From positions 5,224,282-5,288,281 of the forward strand of contig CM030933.1 of the NCBI GenBank assembly GCA_018136815.1: a stretch of DNA of 64,000 bases. Direction: 5' to 3'. Positions 1 to 8,760 of this stretch are shown here, in pieces. The notes below the pieces were generated by a model. That model did not search any database. It was not told the DNA's origin and saw nothing but the letters and a program-made list of their open reading frames with translations. Both the position numbers and the translations under genes were made by a program. Source of the DNA: Isochrysis galbana (taxonomy: Eukaryota; Haptophyta; Isochrysidales; Isochrysidaceae). Numbering within the stretch: the first letter of the stretch is position 1; every line of letters begins with the position of its first letter.

Positions 1-206
1 CGCCGTGCCCTGGCGAGTGCGTTGGCCAGCTTCTGCCTGTCTGGCAGCGAGCTGACGCCCACCTCCTTGAGCCGTGTGAGGAGCGTGAGACGGCCGCCGT
101 CGAGTGCGTCGCACAGCTCGCTCAGTCTCGTCTCGCCCAGCTCGTCGCACAACCGCTCGAGGCCACACTGCGAGAGCAGCGAGCGCAGCCGTCGGTCGGG
201 CCCCAT
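1..206 (-). CDS. SAM-like domain protein, N-terminal part (runs off the left edge)
   Basis: Reading the minus strand from the ATG at 206-204 gives 68 open codons that continue past the window edge. The residues resemble a sterile alpha motif: a helix containing LERLCDELGE, a middle helix, then LKEVGVSSLPDRQKLANAL, which has the LKE-x-GV...GxRxK pattern of SAM C-terminal helices. SAM modules mediate protein-protein or RNA contacts; the partner cannot be told from one domain. The upstream frame is also partly open, so this ATG is only the first plausible start, and an upstream exon is possible. The overlapping plus-strand frame is arginine/serine-rich and looks like its shadow. Moderate confidence in coding and domain type, no claim on the gene name. 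Confidence 0.45.
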   Translation of the reverse strand, partial: MGPDRRLRSLLSQCGLERLCDELGETRLSELCDALDGGRLTLLTRLKEVGVSSLPDRQKLANALARAR

Positions 207-945
207 CAGCGCGCACGGCCAACCCCCCCAACCAGCACCCACCAAAAACCAAAAGGGCGGCGCTGGCACGATATACAATATACAATCTCACGGGACTTGG
301 ATCAAGTTTGTGAAGGGCTTCACAGTGAACCGGAGAGCTTCCTCTACCAACCTTTTCTTGGCGGACAGAGATCATGTCTCGGGGGATCTTATATCTCCTA
401 GAGTAGAGGCTGCTCGAAAGGGATTCAATAAATTTTTTTCCATCCTTTTCCCTTCCCGTGGTGTCGTGGAGTGAAAGTGAAAGAAGCAATAGTACAAGTA
501 GCAGTCGGAGTAAAGAAAAGGTGCCCCAAAAGTATCGATTTTCGATTTTGATTGTTGAGCTATTGTTGGAAGGATGACGAATTGGGACTGAGATCTTATG
601 CTACAAGCTCCCGAGCTTCGATCGATCAGACGGCCTAGGACATATCGCGCACCCGCCACAACAAGAGCACTCGAGGACTCGAGGATTGCTACAAGAGACA
701 AGAGCTACGCGCGGGTTTCCGACTTGTATAGGCAGACTCGTTAAGCCGTCCATTATCTCGTGCCATCCAGCCACCGAGCATAGGAAGGGCAAGAATCAAG
801 AATGTCGCAAGAGCAGCTTGGTTGCGTATGTGGTTGCTTACGTGTAGGAGCAAATGCCGTAAGCCCACAGCTTCAACGGCGAACGTTACCTAGCTACTTC
901 CACATTGAATGATATGGTCCATGGATGGTCACCGATACTTTGAGC
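207..945. other. Intergenic, no gene seen
   Basis: Short frames on both strands show no recognisable domain or repeat. AT content is higher than in the flanking genes. Confidence 0.4.
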
Positions 946-2704
946 TCACAATAGAACGGGCTCCCCACCATTTATGCACTCCAAACACCTGCATCTGCGT
1001 TGTGGGAGGTCACGCGTCTTGCTGCTCGTTTGGTGGCCCATGTACAAGGCTCGACAGCCTTGACACAAGCACCAAAAGCGCGCGCATCCTGTCATGCAGG
1101 CGCACGCTGGGCCACGGACGCAGCCATCATCCTCGTCAAAGCGAAGCGCCAAATCCCTAGCGCCGGTTGAGCGGTCACACACATCCAATTGGTCGAACAG
1201 GGAACAAAAATCCCTAAAGGAAATCCAGAACGAACCCTCATCGGAACCTTCTTGGCGATGCGTTGCACGGTCCGGCCACAGAGCGGTCTGGATCTGCGGG
1301 TGCTTATCCCACAGGCGCGAGTGGTCTGACCAATCGCCGCGCCATTCAAAGGACCCCCATGGATTGCGCAGCTGCATGAGGCGGATGCCAAAAAGCTCCC
1401 GGCATTGCAGCACTGCATATGCGTGGCCTGCCACCAGACCATCCGCGCGTTGGGCTTCGCCAGTGCTGCTCGAGATGGAGGCCCCTAGCACAGCATCGCC
1501 TCGGTCGTATGCAAGGAGAAGCAACCAGAGTTCATCTTGGGTATACTCCTCAGATGTCGAACGCAAACCGCACTTCCGCGGATCGCTAGGGCTTCCCAGC
1601 AAAACTAGGTTGAGGCGGCTCCATTTGGAGCGAGACGTGCGCATCAGACAGAAACAGTGATCTCCTGTCATCACCTGATGGTAGGCATCAAGATAAGTGA
1701 GGCGTGATTTGTCAAGCGACACAAACACAAGGTTTTGGCCTTGCCGATTTCCGCAACTCGCCCTGCAAGCATGCAGTATGGTTCATGCATTGAATGGGGG
1801 CAAGAAACAGCATGAAAAAGACGGTGTGGGTGGTAGATAACTTAGTAGTAGTGTCTACCGTGCGTATGTAGCTCGGGCCAGAACGAGTGAGTTTTTGGTA
1901 TCAAAGTGAATGAAGGGTCCTTGTGACATGCAGACGGGCTGGGTCGAACGCACATGGAGCGCCCACAGAGTCAGTCCACCATGTAGCTTCTCATATGAAC
2001 CGCAGTATTTTGCGAAGGCTTTTTCAAGTAGGAGAACCCAGAGCTCGCCCTCTGCAGGCTGAGCGAAAACGGGCGTTCCTTTGTGATGGTCACAAGGGAA
2101 GAAGTCATCCACAATAATGACTGTCCACCGCTTCTTGATGACATCCCAAAGACGAACCCCGTACTTGCCACGCATGGACACCTCCTTCTGGAGAAATAGA
2201 TTGCGAAGCAGCCCTGGAAATTCGGCTAGACATGCCGCGGCGGCGAGGAGCCAGCAGTCCCCCAAAGAGCCCTGGCCCACATCGGAAGGGCGAATGCCGT
2301 CTCGAACTAAGGCAATGCCTTTCCCATGGGCGAAGCTGAGCTCTGAGCTTCTGCGCCACACGATGTGCGGCGCAGCAAATGAGCCGAGCGATGAATCGTC
2401 TGCAGGGAAGCTCGTGTCCATGTAGGTACAACACGCACAGTGGAAGCAAGGCTGGCATAGTGAGCGCACTAGCGAAGAGAGGCACCGCGTTGCGATGATC
2501 TCAGTACACGGCCACAGGTAGATGGCGCTCGAGCGAAAAGTGAGTACGAAAGGGGCGCAGGCGAGATTGACATACCAGCGCGACCGCCCGTTGCACACGT
2601 CGTCGCAGCGTCGTGACGCAGCGTCGAGCTGGTTGGTAGCCTCCATTCGCGGCGACGAGGCTCTCGACTGTCGGATAACGCCTTCCCGATGATCGCCTGT
2701 TCAT
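946..2704 (-). CDS. Calpain-like cysteine protease (peptidase C2), three exons
   Basis: Proposed exons are 2704-2576, 2451-1954 and 1674-946, all joined in phase 0, giving about 451 residues. Introns of 124 and 279 nt begin GTATGT and GTGCGT and end CAG. The catalytic triad is complete: Cys in QGSLGDCWLLAA, His in GHAYAV and Asn in RNPWGS. The calpain opening FPADDSSLG precedes the Cys motif. The second splice joins GGLTLWALH to VMTGDHCF, the expected transition between the papain-like subdomains. No C2-like beta-sandwich or penta-EF-hand follows; the C-terminus is instead a Cys-rich stretch (CACMTGCARFWCLCQGC), so this is a minimal atypical calpain. It would act as an intracellular Ca-dependent regulatory protease, but whether it needs Ca cannot be read here. 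The start at 2704 gives the frame that splices correctly; a second ATG at 2708 lies in another frame. Confidence 0.82.
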
Positions 2705-2735
2705 CCATATGTTAGCCCCCGTAGGCTCCTAGCTA

Positions 2736-2793
2736 CCGGTAGCTCCCGGGGGGTAAGAGTAAGAGAAGACCCCCGGGAGCTCCTGGGGGGAGC

Positions 2794-2836
<43 letters not shown>

Positions 2837-2880
2837 CAAGCTACCAGACCTGCCGGGAGCTCCCGGGGGGTAAATTTTAG
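2736..2880. repeat. 40-nt poly-C tract flanked by GC palindromes
   Basis: An uninterrupted run of 40 C lies at 2796-2835. On both sides sit copies of the palindromic word GGGAGCTCCC followed by a G run and TAA, so the tract sits inside a small inverted arrangement upstream of the calpain gene. Confidence 0.85.
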
Positions 2881-3420
2881 GCCTTGGCAGAAATATCCAC
2901 AAATCGGACCCAAATATGTAGGGCGGTCAAACACGCCTTTTATCTTCTAAGGGTGAAAATTCACCAAGTCAAGATTGAGGTTTTATCACGCGATTTTTAG
3001 GGAATTACCCTGGAAATGGGTATATTAGGCAGAATCTTACAAGAAATATGAAATATGCACATTTTCGACGCCATTCGACACACAGACCCAAAAACGTTTT
3101 CGCGCTCGTGCGAAATTGACGTCGACCACAAAAAGTGCACCACAGGTCGCGCTGTGCGACGCGCGCCTGCGTTCCCCGGGCACGGTTACCCCAGGACAGG
3201 CAGTACAGAGCCCTGCGCGATCGCACGGCGTCGCCTGCGCCCTCCACCTCGCCCCTGCTGGCATCTGCTGCCAGCCTCTCGCGCGCGTGCAGTGCGCGGC
3301 TGGCCGCGAGCCGTCAAAATGACGGTGCTGCGCATGATGGGCTGGCCCATCACGCGCGGCACCGCCTCAGTATGGTGGGAGGGGGTGCCTGCTGGCCTGC
3401 TGGCCGCGCAGACCCTCGCC
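2881..3420. other. Intergenic, no gene seen
   Basis: Several overlapping frames are open on both strands because of GC bias, none with recognisable domains. The left half is AT-rich. Confidence 0.4.
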
Positions 3421-3780
3421 TGTCGCATCCAGAGTATTTTATATATACTCTATGCGGATGCGGTGTCTCCACCATGCGTTGTGTGAAGAAAATTGAGTGA
3501 GTTTTGTTTTTGCCAATGAGTTGCCTCGAAGCTCCGCCGCATTGCACGCCGAATTTGTGTTCGTTTGTTCTTACTGATTTCATTTTGGTTTGTTTGTGCG
3601 ATGTTGCGTTAGTTTTCGGAGTTTTCTTGTTGGTGAGTGAGTGATGTGGGGTGGTGTCGCGTGGCCCGTCGTCGTGATGTAGCGCGCTCCCTCCCCCTCT
3701 CTCAAGACTTCTCTTCACTCTGTGCCCCTAGCATGCCCCATTGAGACTTGCCACGATCAAGCTTCGGCTTGATTCGATAG
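3421..3780 (+). repeat. Hairpin-ended dispersed element, copy 1
   Basis: About 360 bp, present again in inverted orientation at 49204-49558. Both copies start TGTCGCATCCAGAG, followed by a TATA-like palindrome around 3434-3452, and both end in a perfect 8-bp hairpin (GATCAAGC loop GCTTGATT here) followed by CGATAG or CGACAG. Similarity stops at the same base at both ends, which defines the unit. A terminal hairpin a few bases from the end recalls non-autonomous Helitrons, but the final bases are not the usual CTRR. No protein is encoded. Confidence 0.7.
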
Positions 3781-3857
3781 TTTGAAGACACCCCTCACTC
3801 AATCGCACGGCCTCGCTTGCACTCCGCGCGCGCGCGCCATGCCCACCCATCCATCAT

Positions 3858-4277
3858 GTGGTTGCCCGCAGCCCGCTTGTTTGCCCGCATGACACGTACG
3901 CCCGCTTGCCCAAGGGAGTGAGCTGTGCTCTCCCCTTGCCTTGCTTAGGTCCGCGCATGCACACTCGCCGCGCCACATCCCGCGCTTGCAGTGACGGAAA
4001 TGTCACTGCGCGTGGTGGGGGGGAGGACGAGAGGAAGGACAACAATGAGGAGGAGCAGGACGGCACCTACGAGGACGCGAGCGAGAGCCTCGGCAGCGAT
4101 AGCGACGATTCCGACTTCACCATCCTTCCCGACCCCAACGAGCGCTTCAAGGTGGGCCTCAAGGTGAAGCACATCCTCCACGGCACCGGTGAGATCGTGG
4201 CGCTCGGCAAGGGCATGAGATTTGTGAGCTTGCGACTTGTGAGGTGTGAGGTGTGTGTAAATGTGTGTGATATGTGA
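3858..4277 (+). CDS. Hypothetical exon with acidic stretch and small beta-barrel-like motif
   Basis: The open frame shows an acidic Ser/Asp-rich segment (EEEQDGTYEDASES, then SDSDDSDF) followed by ERFKVGLKVKHILHGTGEI, which has the F-x-VG-x-V-x-H...G-x-G pattern seen in small barrel or tudor-like modules. After GKGMRF a GTGAGC splice donor is possible and the residues that follow look non-coding. Downstream is only a decayed retrotransposon, so this may be a truncated gene or an exon of a damaged one. I do not recognise the family. The first half of the frame (to about 3990) is unlike protein, so the true exon may begin near 3990. Confidence 0.3.
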   Translation: MVARSPLVCPHDTYARLPKGVSCALPLPCLGPRMHTRRATSRACSDGNVTARGGGEDERKDNNEEEQDGTYEDASESLGSDSDDSDFTILPDPNERFKVGLKVKHILHGTGEIVALGKGMRFVSLRLVRCEVCVNVCDM

Positions 4278-4499
4278 TGCGGCTCCGTGTCCGTGGCGCT
4301 ATACCAGCCCATATATGGTAACACTATACTCGCGGTACTATGTACTTTCGTGTATCACGTGAATAATCATAGATAGATGCATAAGTCATAAGTGCGCGAC
4401 GAACCATTTACGCATGTCTAATGGACATTTTGGGGGACATTTGGGTGCAAAATTTTGATGTCTCGAGACATTTTTCTCGGACATTTGGGCACAAAAAAC

Positions 4500-4916
4500 G
4501 GGACATTACCGCCTACCCCTACTGGTTTCTGGGGTATCCCGATCAAGGAGTCCGATAAGTATATCGCCGCGTTCACTACTCACCGAGGCAATTACGAGTT
4601 CAATTACTTACCGTTCGGTGTTCAGTCCGGTCCCTCCTACATGTGTCGCGTGATGGACGCCGTTCTAGGTGGACTCGCGTGGGAAATTTGCATGCCATAC
4701 TTGGACGACGTCGGAGTCTGGTCTACCGGAGTTGGCGCGTCTCTTGAAGAGCGGATAGAAGCCTAGTTCGAACAGATGCTTCGTCGTCTCGATCTCGTTT
4801 TGGAGCGCCTCACATGGGCCGGCCTTACGTGCAAAATGTCAATAGTGCGTCTTCTTCGCCACCTCCGCCGAGTACCTAGGCCACGTCGTCTCGCGCGAGA
4901 CGTATTCTTCGTAAGG
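4500..4916 (+). pseudogene. Ty3/Gypsy reverse-transcriptase relic
   Basis: The frame contains FWGIPIKESDKYIAAFTT, then YEFNYLPFGVQSGPS and CMPYLDDVGVWS, which are RT motifs B and C of Ty3/Gypsy elements, with the YLDD catalytic box. A TAG at 4764-4766 interrupts it. Reading resumes in frame (FEQMLRRLDLVLERL) and a further frameshift near 4840 is needed to reach CVFFATSAEYLGHVVSRET, the sequence expected just after the RT palm. No RNase H, integrase or LTR is recognisable around it. A second, shorter piece of the same family lies at 23009-23090. Clearly dead. Confidence 0.85.
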
Positions 4917-5027
4917 CGGGGGGTCGAACGGGGGAACCGATCGCACGGAGGCGGGAGGCGGCGTCATCCGCGGCGCTCACCACGGAAGGGGCGAGGGAGG
5001 AATGGACACTTGGCCGCCGGTCCGTAC

Positions 5028-5044
5028 TACAACATGGGGGGGGG
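5028..5044. repeat. Left target-site duplication of the LINE
   Basis: TACAACATGGGGGGGGG lies immediately before the element's 5' leader and recurs at 8739-8760 immediately after its T-rich 3' end. The G run is longer in the right copy. Confidence 0.8.
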
Positions 5045-5070
5045 CAAAAACTATTGTTATAGTTTTAGCG

Positions 5071-6720
5071 ATGGAGCGCGCGCCGACCGCTCCCACCTCC
5101 CAGCCCCCCGCCGTCACGACGCCCCAACGGGGCCGCCCCAAACCGCCGGAGCCCAAGCGCCCACAGGCCGCCGCGCCGCCTGACAACGACGTCGACATGA
5201 CGGCACCACCCTCGCCTCCCAAGCTGCCACAGAACCAGGGAACAGGCAGAGTCCTGTTCCCTGGTGACAACCAGACCCAGGGCAATGCCCTGCCACCCAA
5301 CCCCTCCGCTCCTCCACCAACTCAAGGACTCCCCATGGGAGGTGGCAGCTCTGCTGCCACCCCCATGGCGGCCACTCCTACCATCAGTGCACCCCTCGGG
5401 GGCGGGCACTTAACACAACAATCCATTTTGGGGGCCTTTGCGCCCTCAAACCAACAACCAACTCAAGCAGCCAGGACATACGCGCAAGCTGCGCATGGAC
5501 ACAAAGGGAAGGATCCAGCCAAGCAAGCCCAGCAGCCACAAGCCCAACAACCACAACAGCCGTCGCGCAAGCGAGCGGATCCTCAATCGGACCCAAAGCC
5601 GACTCTCCACAACTCCACCCCTTTTGCTTCTCCTCCACCTGATGAGGAAGAGGAGCCCGAAGACACGCCTTTTTTCATTCAGCTAGCTCAGCTAGCTGAT
5701 GACAAAAAGGACATCAAGAGCGAGGATGTCGCCACTTTCATGAAATTCCTCCTCTCTAGGCTGGAAGGCCTAGACGCAACTCCAGATGGCATGGACAAAG
5801 GCCGCAAAGGCCCTTGGATCTTCTACGTCGATGAAGACGCACATGATCAATTCAAGGCCGCATACGGAGACAAAGTTAACACAGCACTCTCGGGAGTCCC
5901 GCATGAATTTGGAATCACCTATGGCGCGTTAATCGACTCGGCCCCTCGTAAGTCGAGCGCTATCCGGTCCTCCCTAAAAGAGGTGGCGACCTACATTGTT
6001 TTTCGCATCTTTGATCCGATCAAGGCTTTCAAGACCAAGACTAGGCACTTGGCTAACTCGCTCGAGCGCGAGGGTTTCCACGTGCTAAGGGGCAACCAAC
6101 AGCGGGCCAAAACCTCACTCGAAGGTATCACGAAAGTTGAGTCCGGCAAACGTCCCATCTGGCACTTTTATGTCTACACGGACACGTCGGCCTTAGGGCA
6201 CCGTTTCCCTCGCAACTTTCATGTGACTCTCGATGACGGAGAAAATTTCAACTTGGACTATGCGGTCCGATCATCAGTGGAATGTGTGATTCCTGAAGGG
6301 GAATTAGCCATCCATGGAGCCCCCGGAGGCTGCAAAGGATACGACAAGCCGTGGGCTATCTCATTTCTCCGTAAAAACCAAGTAAGCTTTCGCCAATGCA
6401 CGTGCGAACAAGATAAGGCGAAAGCAGAACAACGAAAGCGCCAAAGGGACGCAAGTAACGCCATGGATTACAGGGCCCTTATGGGCCTTGGAGCGGCGGC
6501 GCCATGCCGCCAATTCATGGCGGGCGAATGCAAAAACAACCGCATGAAAGGACGTCAAATCGTCCAATGCTCCTCCAATCACGACATCCCCGGATGTTGG
6601 GTAAAGGATCCCACCACGGGCAAACAAACTTGTATGGTCAAATGCAATCTTAAACCTAATAAGGCTTATCCAGGGTACTGCGTGAACGGAGTTAGTTGCC
6701 TTTACCGTCATGGTGAATAG
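5071..6720 (+). CDS. LINE ORF1 protein with Cys/His clusters
   Basis: 549 residues from the ATG at 5071. This start is preferred because the same MERA...TAP opening after the same leader occurs at 15759, and because frame upstream of 5045 is flanking DNA. Residues 1-200 are Pro/Gln/Ala-rich and probably disordered; about 200-450 form a conserved-looking domain (FIQLAQLADDKKDIK onwards). The C-terminus has two Cys/His clusters: CRQFMAGEC...CSSNH, and CMVKC...YCVNGVSCLYRH. They look closer to CCCH-type fingers than to the CCHC knuckles of most ORF1 or Gag proteins. Role by analogy: binds element RNA in the retrotransposition particle. The stop overlaps the ORF2 start by 11 nt. Confidence 0.8.
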   Translation: MERAPTAPTSQPPAVTTPQRGRPKPPEPKRPQAAAPPDNDVDMTAPPSPPKLPQNQGTGRVLFPGDNQTQGNALPPNPSAPPPTQGLPMGGGSSAATPMAATPTISAPLGGGHLTQQSILGAFAPSNQQPTQAARTYAQAAHGHKGKDPAKQAQQPQAQQPQQPSRKRADPQSDPKPTLHNSTPFASPPPDEEEEPEDTPFFIQLAQLADDKKDIKSEDVATFMKFLLSRLEGLDATPDGMDKGRKGPWIFYVDEDAHDQFKAAYGDKVNTALSGVPHEFGITYGALIDSAPRKSSAIRSSLKEVATYIVFRIFDPIKAFKTKTRHLANSLEREGFHVLRGNQQRAKTSLEGITKVESGKRPIWHFYVYTDTSALGHRFPRNFHVTLDDGENFNLDYAVRSSVECVIPEGELAIHGAPGGCKGYDKPWAISFLRKNQVSFRQCTCEQDKAKAEQRKRQRDASNAMDYRALMGLGAAAPCRQFMAGECKNNRMKGRQIVQCSSNHDIPGCWVKDPTTGKQTCMVKCNLKPNKAYPGYCVNGVSCLYRHGE

Positions 6721-8317
6721 TAGTGACTTAAAGATTGCGACATACAATTTGAACGGAGCGAAACATAAATTAACGTCGACTCTAGCGCAAGCGAGACTAG
6801 GAGGGATCCATGTTCTGTACGCGCAAGAACTACATCATTACAGCGATGGGTGGCACCTAAGGGTGCGCGGTTTGGCCGGGTCCCTTGGCTGGGACTGGTT
6901 TCAATCCCCCGCGTCTAGGGGCGACCCTGGGAGCGGAGTGGCGGTAGCCATTAGAAGAGACAGAAGCGACGTAGTAGTAGAATCTTGGTCGGTAGTTATC
7001 CCGGGAAGGCTGGTAGTAGTAAAGGCTAAGATCGGACATGACACAATATCTTTCGCCTCAGTGTATCTAAATGCTCGACCTAATAAGCGTAAAGAAGACA
7101 TCAAAGTCCTTCATGAGACATCGGAAATACTTTCACACACCATTATAGCGGGCGATTTCAATTGCGTGGAGAACATACATAGAGACACCCGGCCCATCGC
7201 GGGGGCGGCCCCTTATGCAAATACGGGGGGTAGAGCCCTCACGAGGGCGCTTGCCTCGCATGGGCTCACTGACGTCCAACTGCTAGTTAATCCGGGCTTA
7301 AAAGAACAATACACGAGGTGCGGGCACCAGACCCACACGAGAATAGATCGAGTATACGCCGCGGAATACTACTCCACGTGGAGATGGCATAAGGCATACA
7401 TAGATCTTAAACTTTTCACGGGCCTAGCGGCGTCGGACCACCACCAGGAAGATCCGGACGCACACGATCTAGGCGAGATCCTAGTGGACATTGACCATAA
7501 CTTTTATCTGCGCCGAAGAGGTGACTACCACAGAGTCCAGCTCAATGTCATGGGAGAGCCCCACATCCACGAGCGGATTAGCCCGCAACTACTGCCCGAC
7601 GAACTATACACCCCGCTGAAGTGGGGACGTGCGTACGACGGCCCGGCGGAAACGGCGTACCCGTTACCTCAAGAATACATGCTAAACGGCACGCGTACAA
7701 CACTAGAGGGTGTAAGTGTCAGGAGCTTGACTAAAGCGTTCCTCGCTTTGAGGAAAACCAAAACACAAAAATCCACACTAAGATGGGAAAAAAGGTTACC
7801 GGTCCTCTCGGGAAAGTGGAAACAAATATCGCAATTATATAAATATAACTTTTTGACGCCTAGAGACTCTTATATGCATTTCAAACATGTCCTACATAGG
7901 AGGCTAGCTACAGCTAACCGCTTTGCTGACGATCCAACATGCCGCTTTTGCGGCATAGCCCCTGAAAGCTCCACCCACCTGGCCTCATGTATCGCGACGG
8001 AGCGCATCTTTGAATTCATAGAAGGACTTCTGGGGATTAGCCTTAGGCCGGGATCCGAAACAGCCCAACGACTTTTCTGCTATCAAGTGGACAGACCGCA
8101 CCCCTCCTCGGGATACCTAGGCATCCTGGCGTGGAGGTACATCCTAACTGACTTTTATAACATCCAATATGGTAACGCGGACGGCAGGTCCGTTAGGTCG
8201 ATCTTAAGAGCGATCCTTGCGAGATACCACCTATTAGTAACTAGTAACGGCGAAAGTCGGGTTCTTTCAGAGGCTGAAAAAACAACGAGAGAATATGGGG
8301 CTACACGCCCCGAGTAA
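6710..8317 (+). CDS. LINE ORF2 derivative: APE-type endonuclease joined to C-terminal zinc motif, no reverse transcriptase
   Basis: 535 residues. The first 245 form an apurinic-type endonuclease with all catalytic signatures visible: IATYNLNG, YAQELH, IIAGDFNC, RIDRVYAA and ASDHHQ. These nick target DNA in target-primed reverse transcription. A normal LINE ORF2 would then carry some 400-500 residues of reverse transcriptase, but no RT motif and no YxDD box is present. Instead, about 100 residues lead to FKHVLHRRLATANRF and CRFCGIAPESSTHLASC (C-x2-C-x8-H-x3-C), the zinc-binding segment that follows RT. The junction is near 7440-7500 and preserves the frame. Start ATG 6710 lies inside the end of ORF1, suggesting coupled translation. 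Either an internally deleted copy or a deliberate non-autonomous form. Confidence 0.8.
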   Translation: MVNSSDLKIATYNLNGAKHKLTSTLAQARLGGIHVLYAQELHHYSDGWHLRVRGLAGSLGWDWFQSPASRGDPGSGVAVAIRRDRSDVVVESWSVVIPGRLVVVKAKIGHDTISFASVYLNARPNKRKEDIKVLHETSEILSHTIIAGDFNCVENIHRDTRPIAGAAPYANTGGRALTRALASHGLTDVQLLVNPGLKEQYTRCGHQTHTRIDRVYAAEYYSTWRWHKAYIDLKLFTGLAASDHHQEDPDAHDLGEILVDIDHNFYLRRRGDYHRVQLNVMGEPHIHERISPQLLPDELYTPLKWGRAYDGPAETAYPLPQEYMLNGTRTTLEGVSVRSLTKAFLALRKTKTQKSTLRWEKRLPVLSGKWKQISQLYKYNFLTPRDSYMHFKHVLHRRLATANRFADDPTCRFCGIAPESSTHLASCIATERIFEFIEGLLGISLRPGSETAQRLFCYQVDRPHPSSGYLGILAWRYILTDFYNIQYGNADGRSVRSILRAILARYHLLVTSNGESRVLSEAEKTTREYGATRPE

Positions 8318-8435
8318 CAAACACATTAAGAAATTGATAAGTCCGCTCTACACGGTGGACAAGGAGTTCAACCTAGGGACATCGGAAGACCTCCTGCAGG
8401 CGGCGAGAGGTCTAGACATACGTAACATCACCTGA
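8295..8435 (+). CDS. Short third LINE frame, or displaced ORF2 C-terminus
   Basis: 46 codons from ATG 8295 to TGA 8433-8435, in the +1 frame relative to ORF2 and overlapping its end by 23 nt. The last 29 codons match 17407-17493 in the truncated LINE copy. Of ten differing sense codons, eight are synonymous and two are conservative (Glu/Asp, Thr/Ala), and a stop closes both. That pattern implies the frame was translated. Motif: LYTVDKEFNLGTSEDLLQA. It is either a real ORF3, or the original ORF2 C-terminus thrown out of frame by a small indel in this copy. Confidence 0.5.
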   Translation: MGLHAPSNKHIKKLISPLYTVDKEFNLGTSEDLLQAARGLDIRNIT

Positions 8436-8534
8436 GGCACTTAATACCGCGTCTTAGAAGAAACCGCGGAGGATATCAATGATGATCCCACGATATACAA
8501 TAGAAGGCAACTCGAATTAACACCAGCACAAAGG

Positions 8535-8738
8535 ACGAATCACAGTCTCCAGCCCCCTTCTCTCCAACTCCCGGCCGAAGCAGCGCGCGCGGCCTCCCCG
8601 GAACCAGCTTCTCCGATAAAGAGGGAACTGGGAAAGGGGGAGGGGGTTGTCAGGGGTTAAGGTTGGGTAGTAGGGAGGTACACTAGCCCACTGCCTCACG
8701 CCGCACGCGTAGCGGGGAATTTTAAGAAGATTTTTTTT
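8535..8738 (+). repeat. LINE 3' tail module T1 (master copy)
   Basis: About 200 bp running from CACAGTCTCC to the terminal T run. Related copies lie at 9191-9295 and 17598-17798 on plus, and 22588-22790 and 58907-59100 on minus. The end is TTTTAAGAAGATTTTTTTT rather than poly-A. Confidence 0.85.
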
Positions 8739-8760
8739 TACAACATGGGGGGGGGGGGGG
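8739..8760. repeat. Right target-site duplication of the LINE
   Basis: Matches 5028-5044, with a longer G run (14 G). Confidence 0.8.

Larger units (their letters stand above)
5045..8738 (+). mobile_element. LINE-type retroelement with internal deletion, bounded by target-site duplication
   Basis: The element starts with CAAAAACTATTGTTATAG, a leader also found at about 15733 and 52374, and ends with TTTTTAAGAAGA-like sequence plus a T run shared with four other loci. It carries ORF1 (5071-6720), ORF2 (6710-8317) and a short third frame (8295-8435). Identical 17-bp flanks show that this copy inserted as a unit. It landed in the decayed Gypsy relic region. Reverse transcriptase is missing although the frame stays open, so the copy could not move alone. 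Confidence 0.85.

Noticed and set aside
4067..4324. Minus-strand frames opposite the 3.9-4.2 kb acidic frame
   Set aside because: Leu/Val-rich reverse image of acidic codons on the plus strand.
5002..5070. Upstream start for LINE ORF1 at 5002
   Set aside because: This stretch lies in flanking DNA and the target-site duplication, outside the element.
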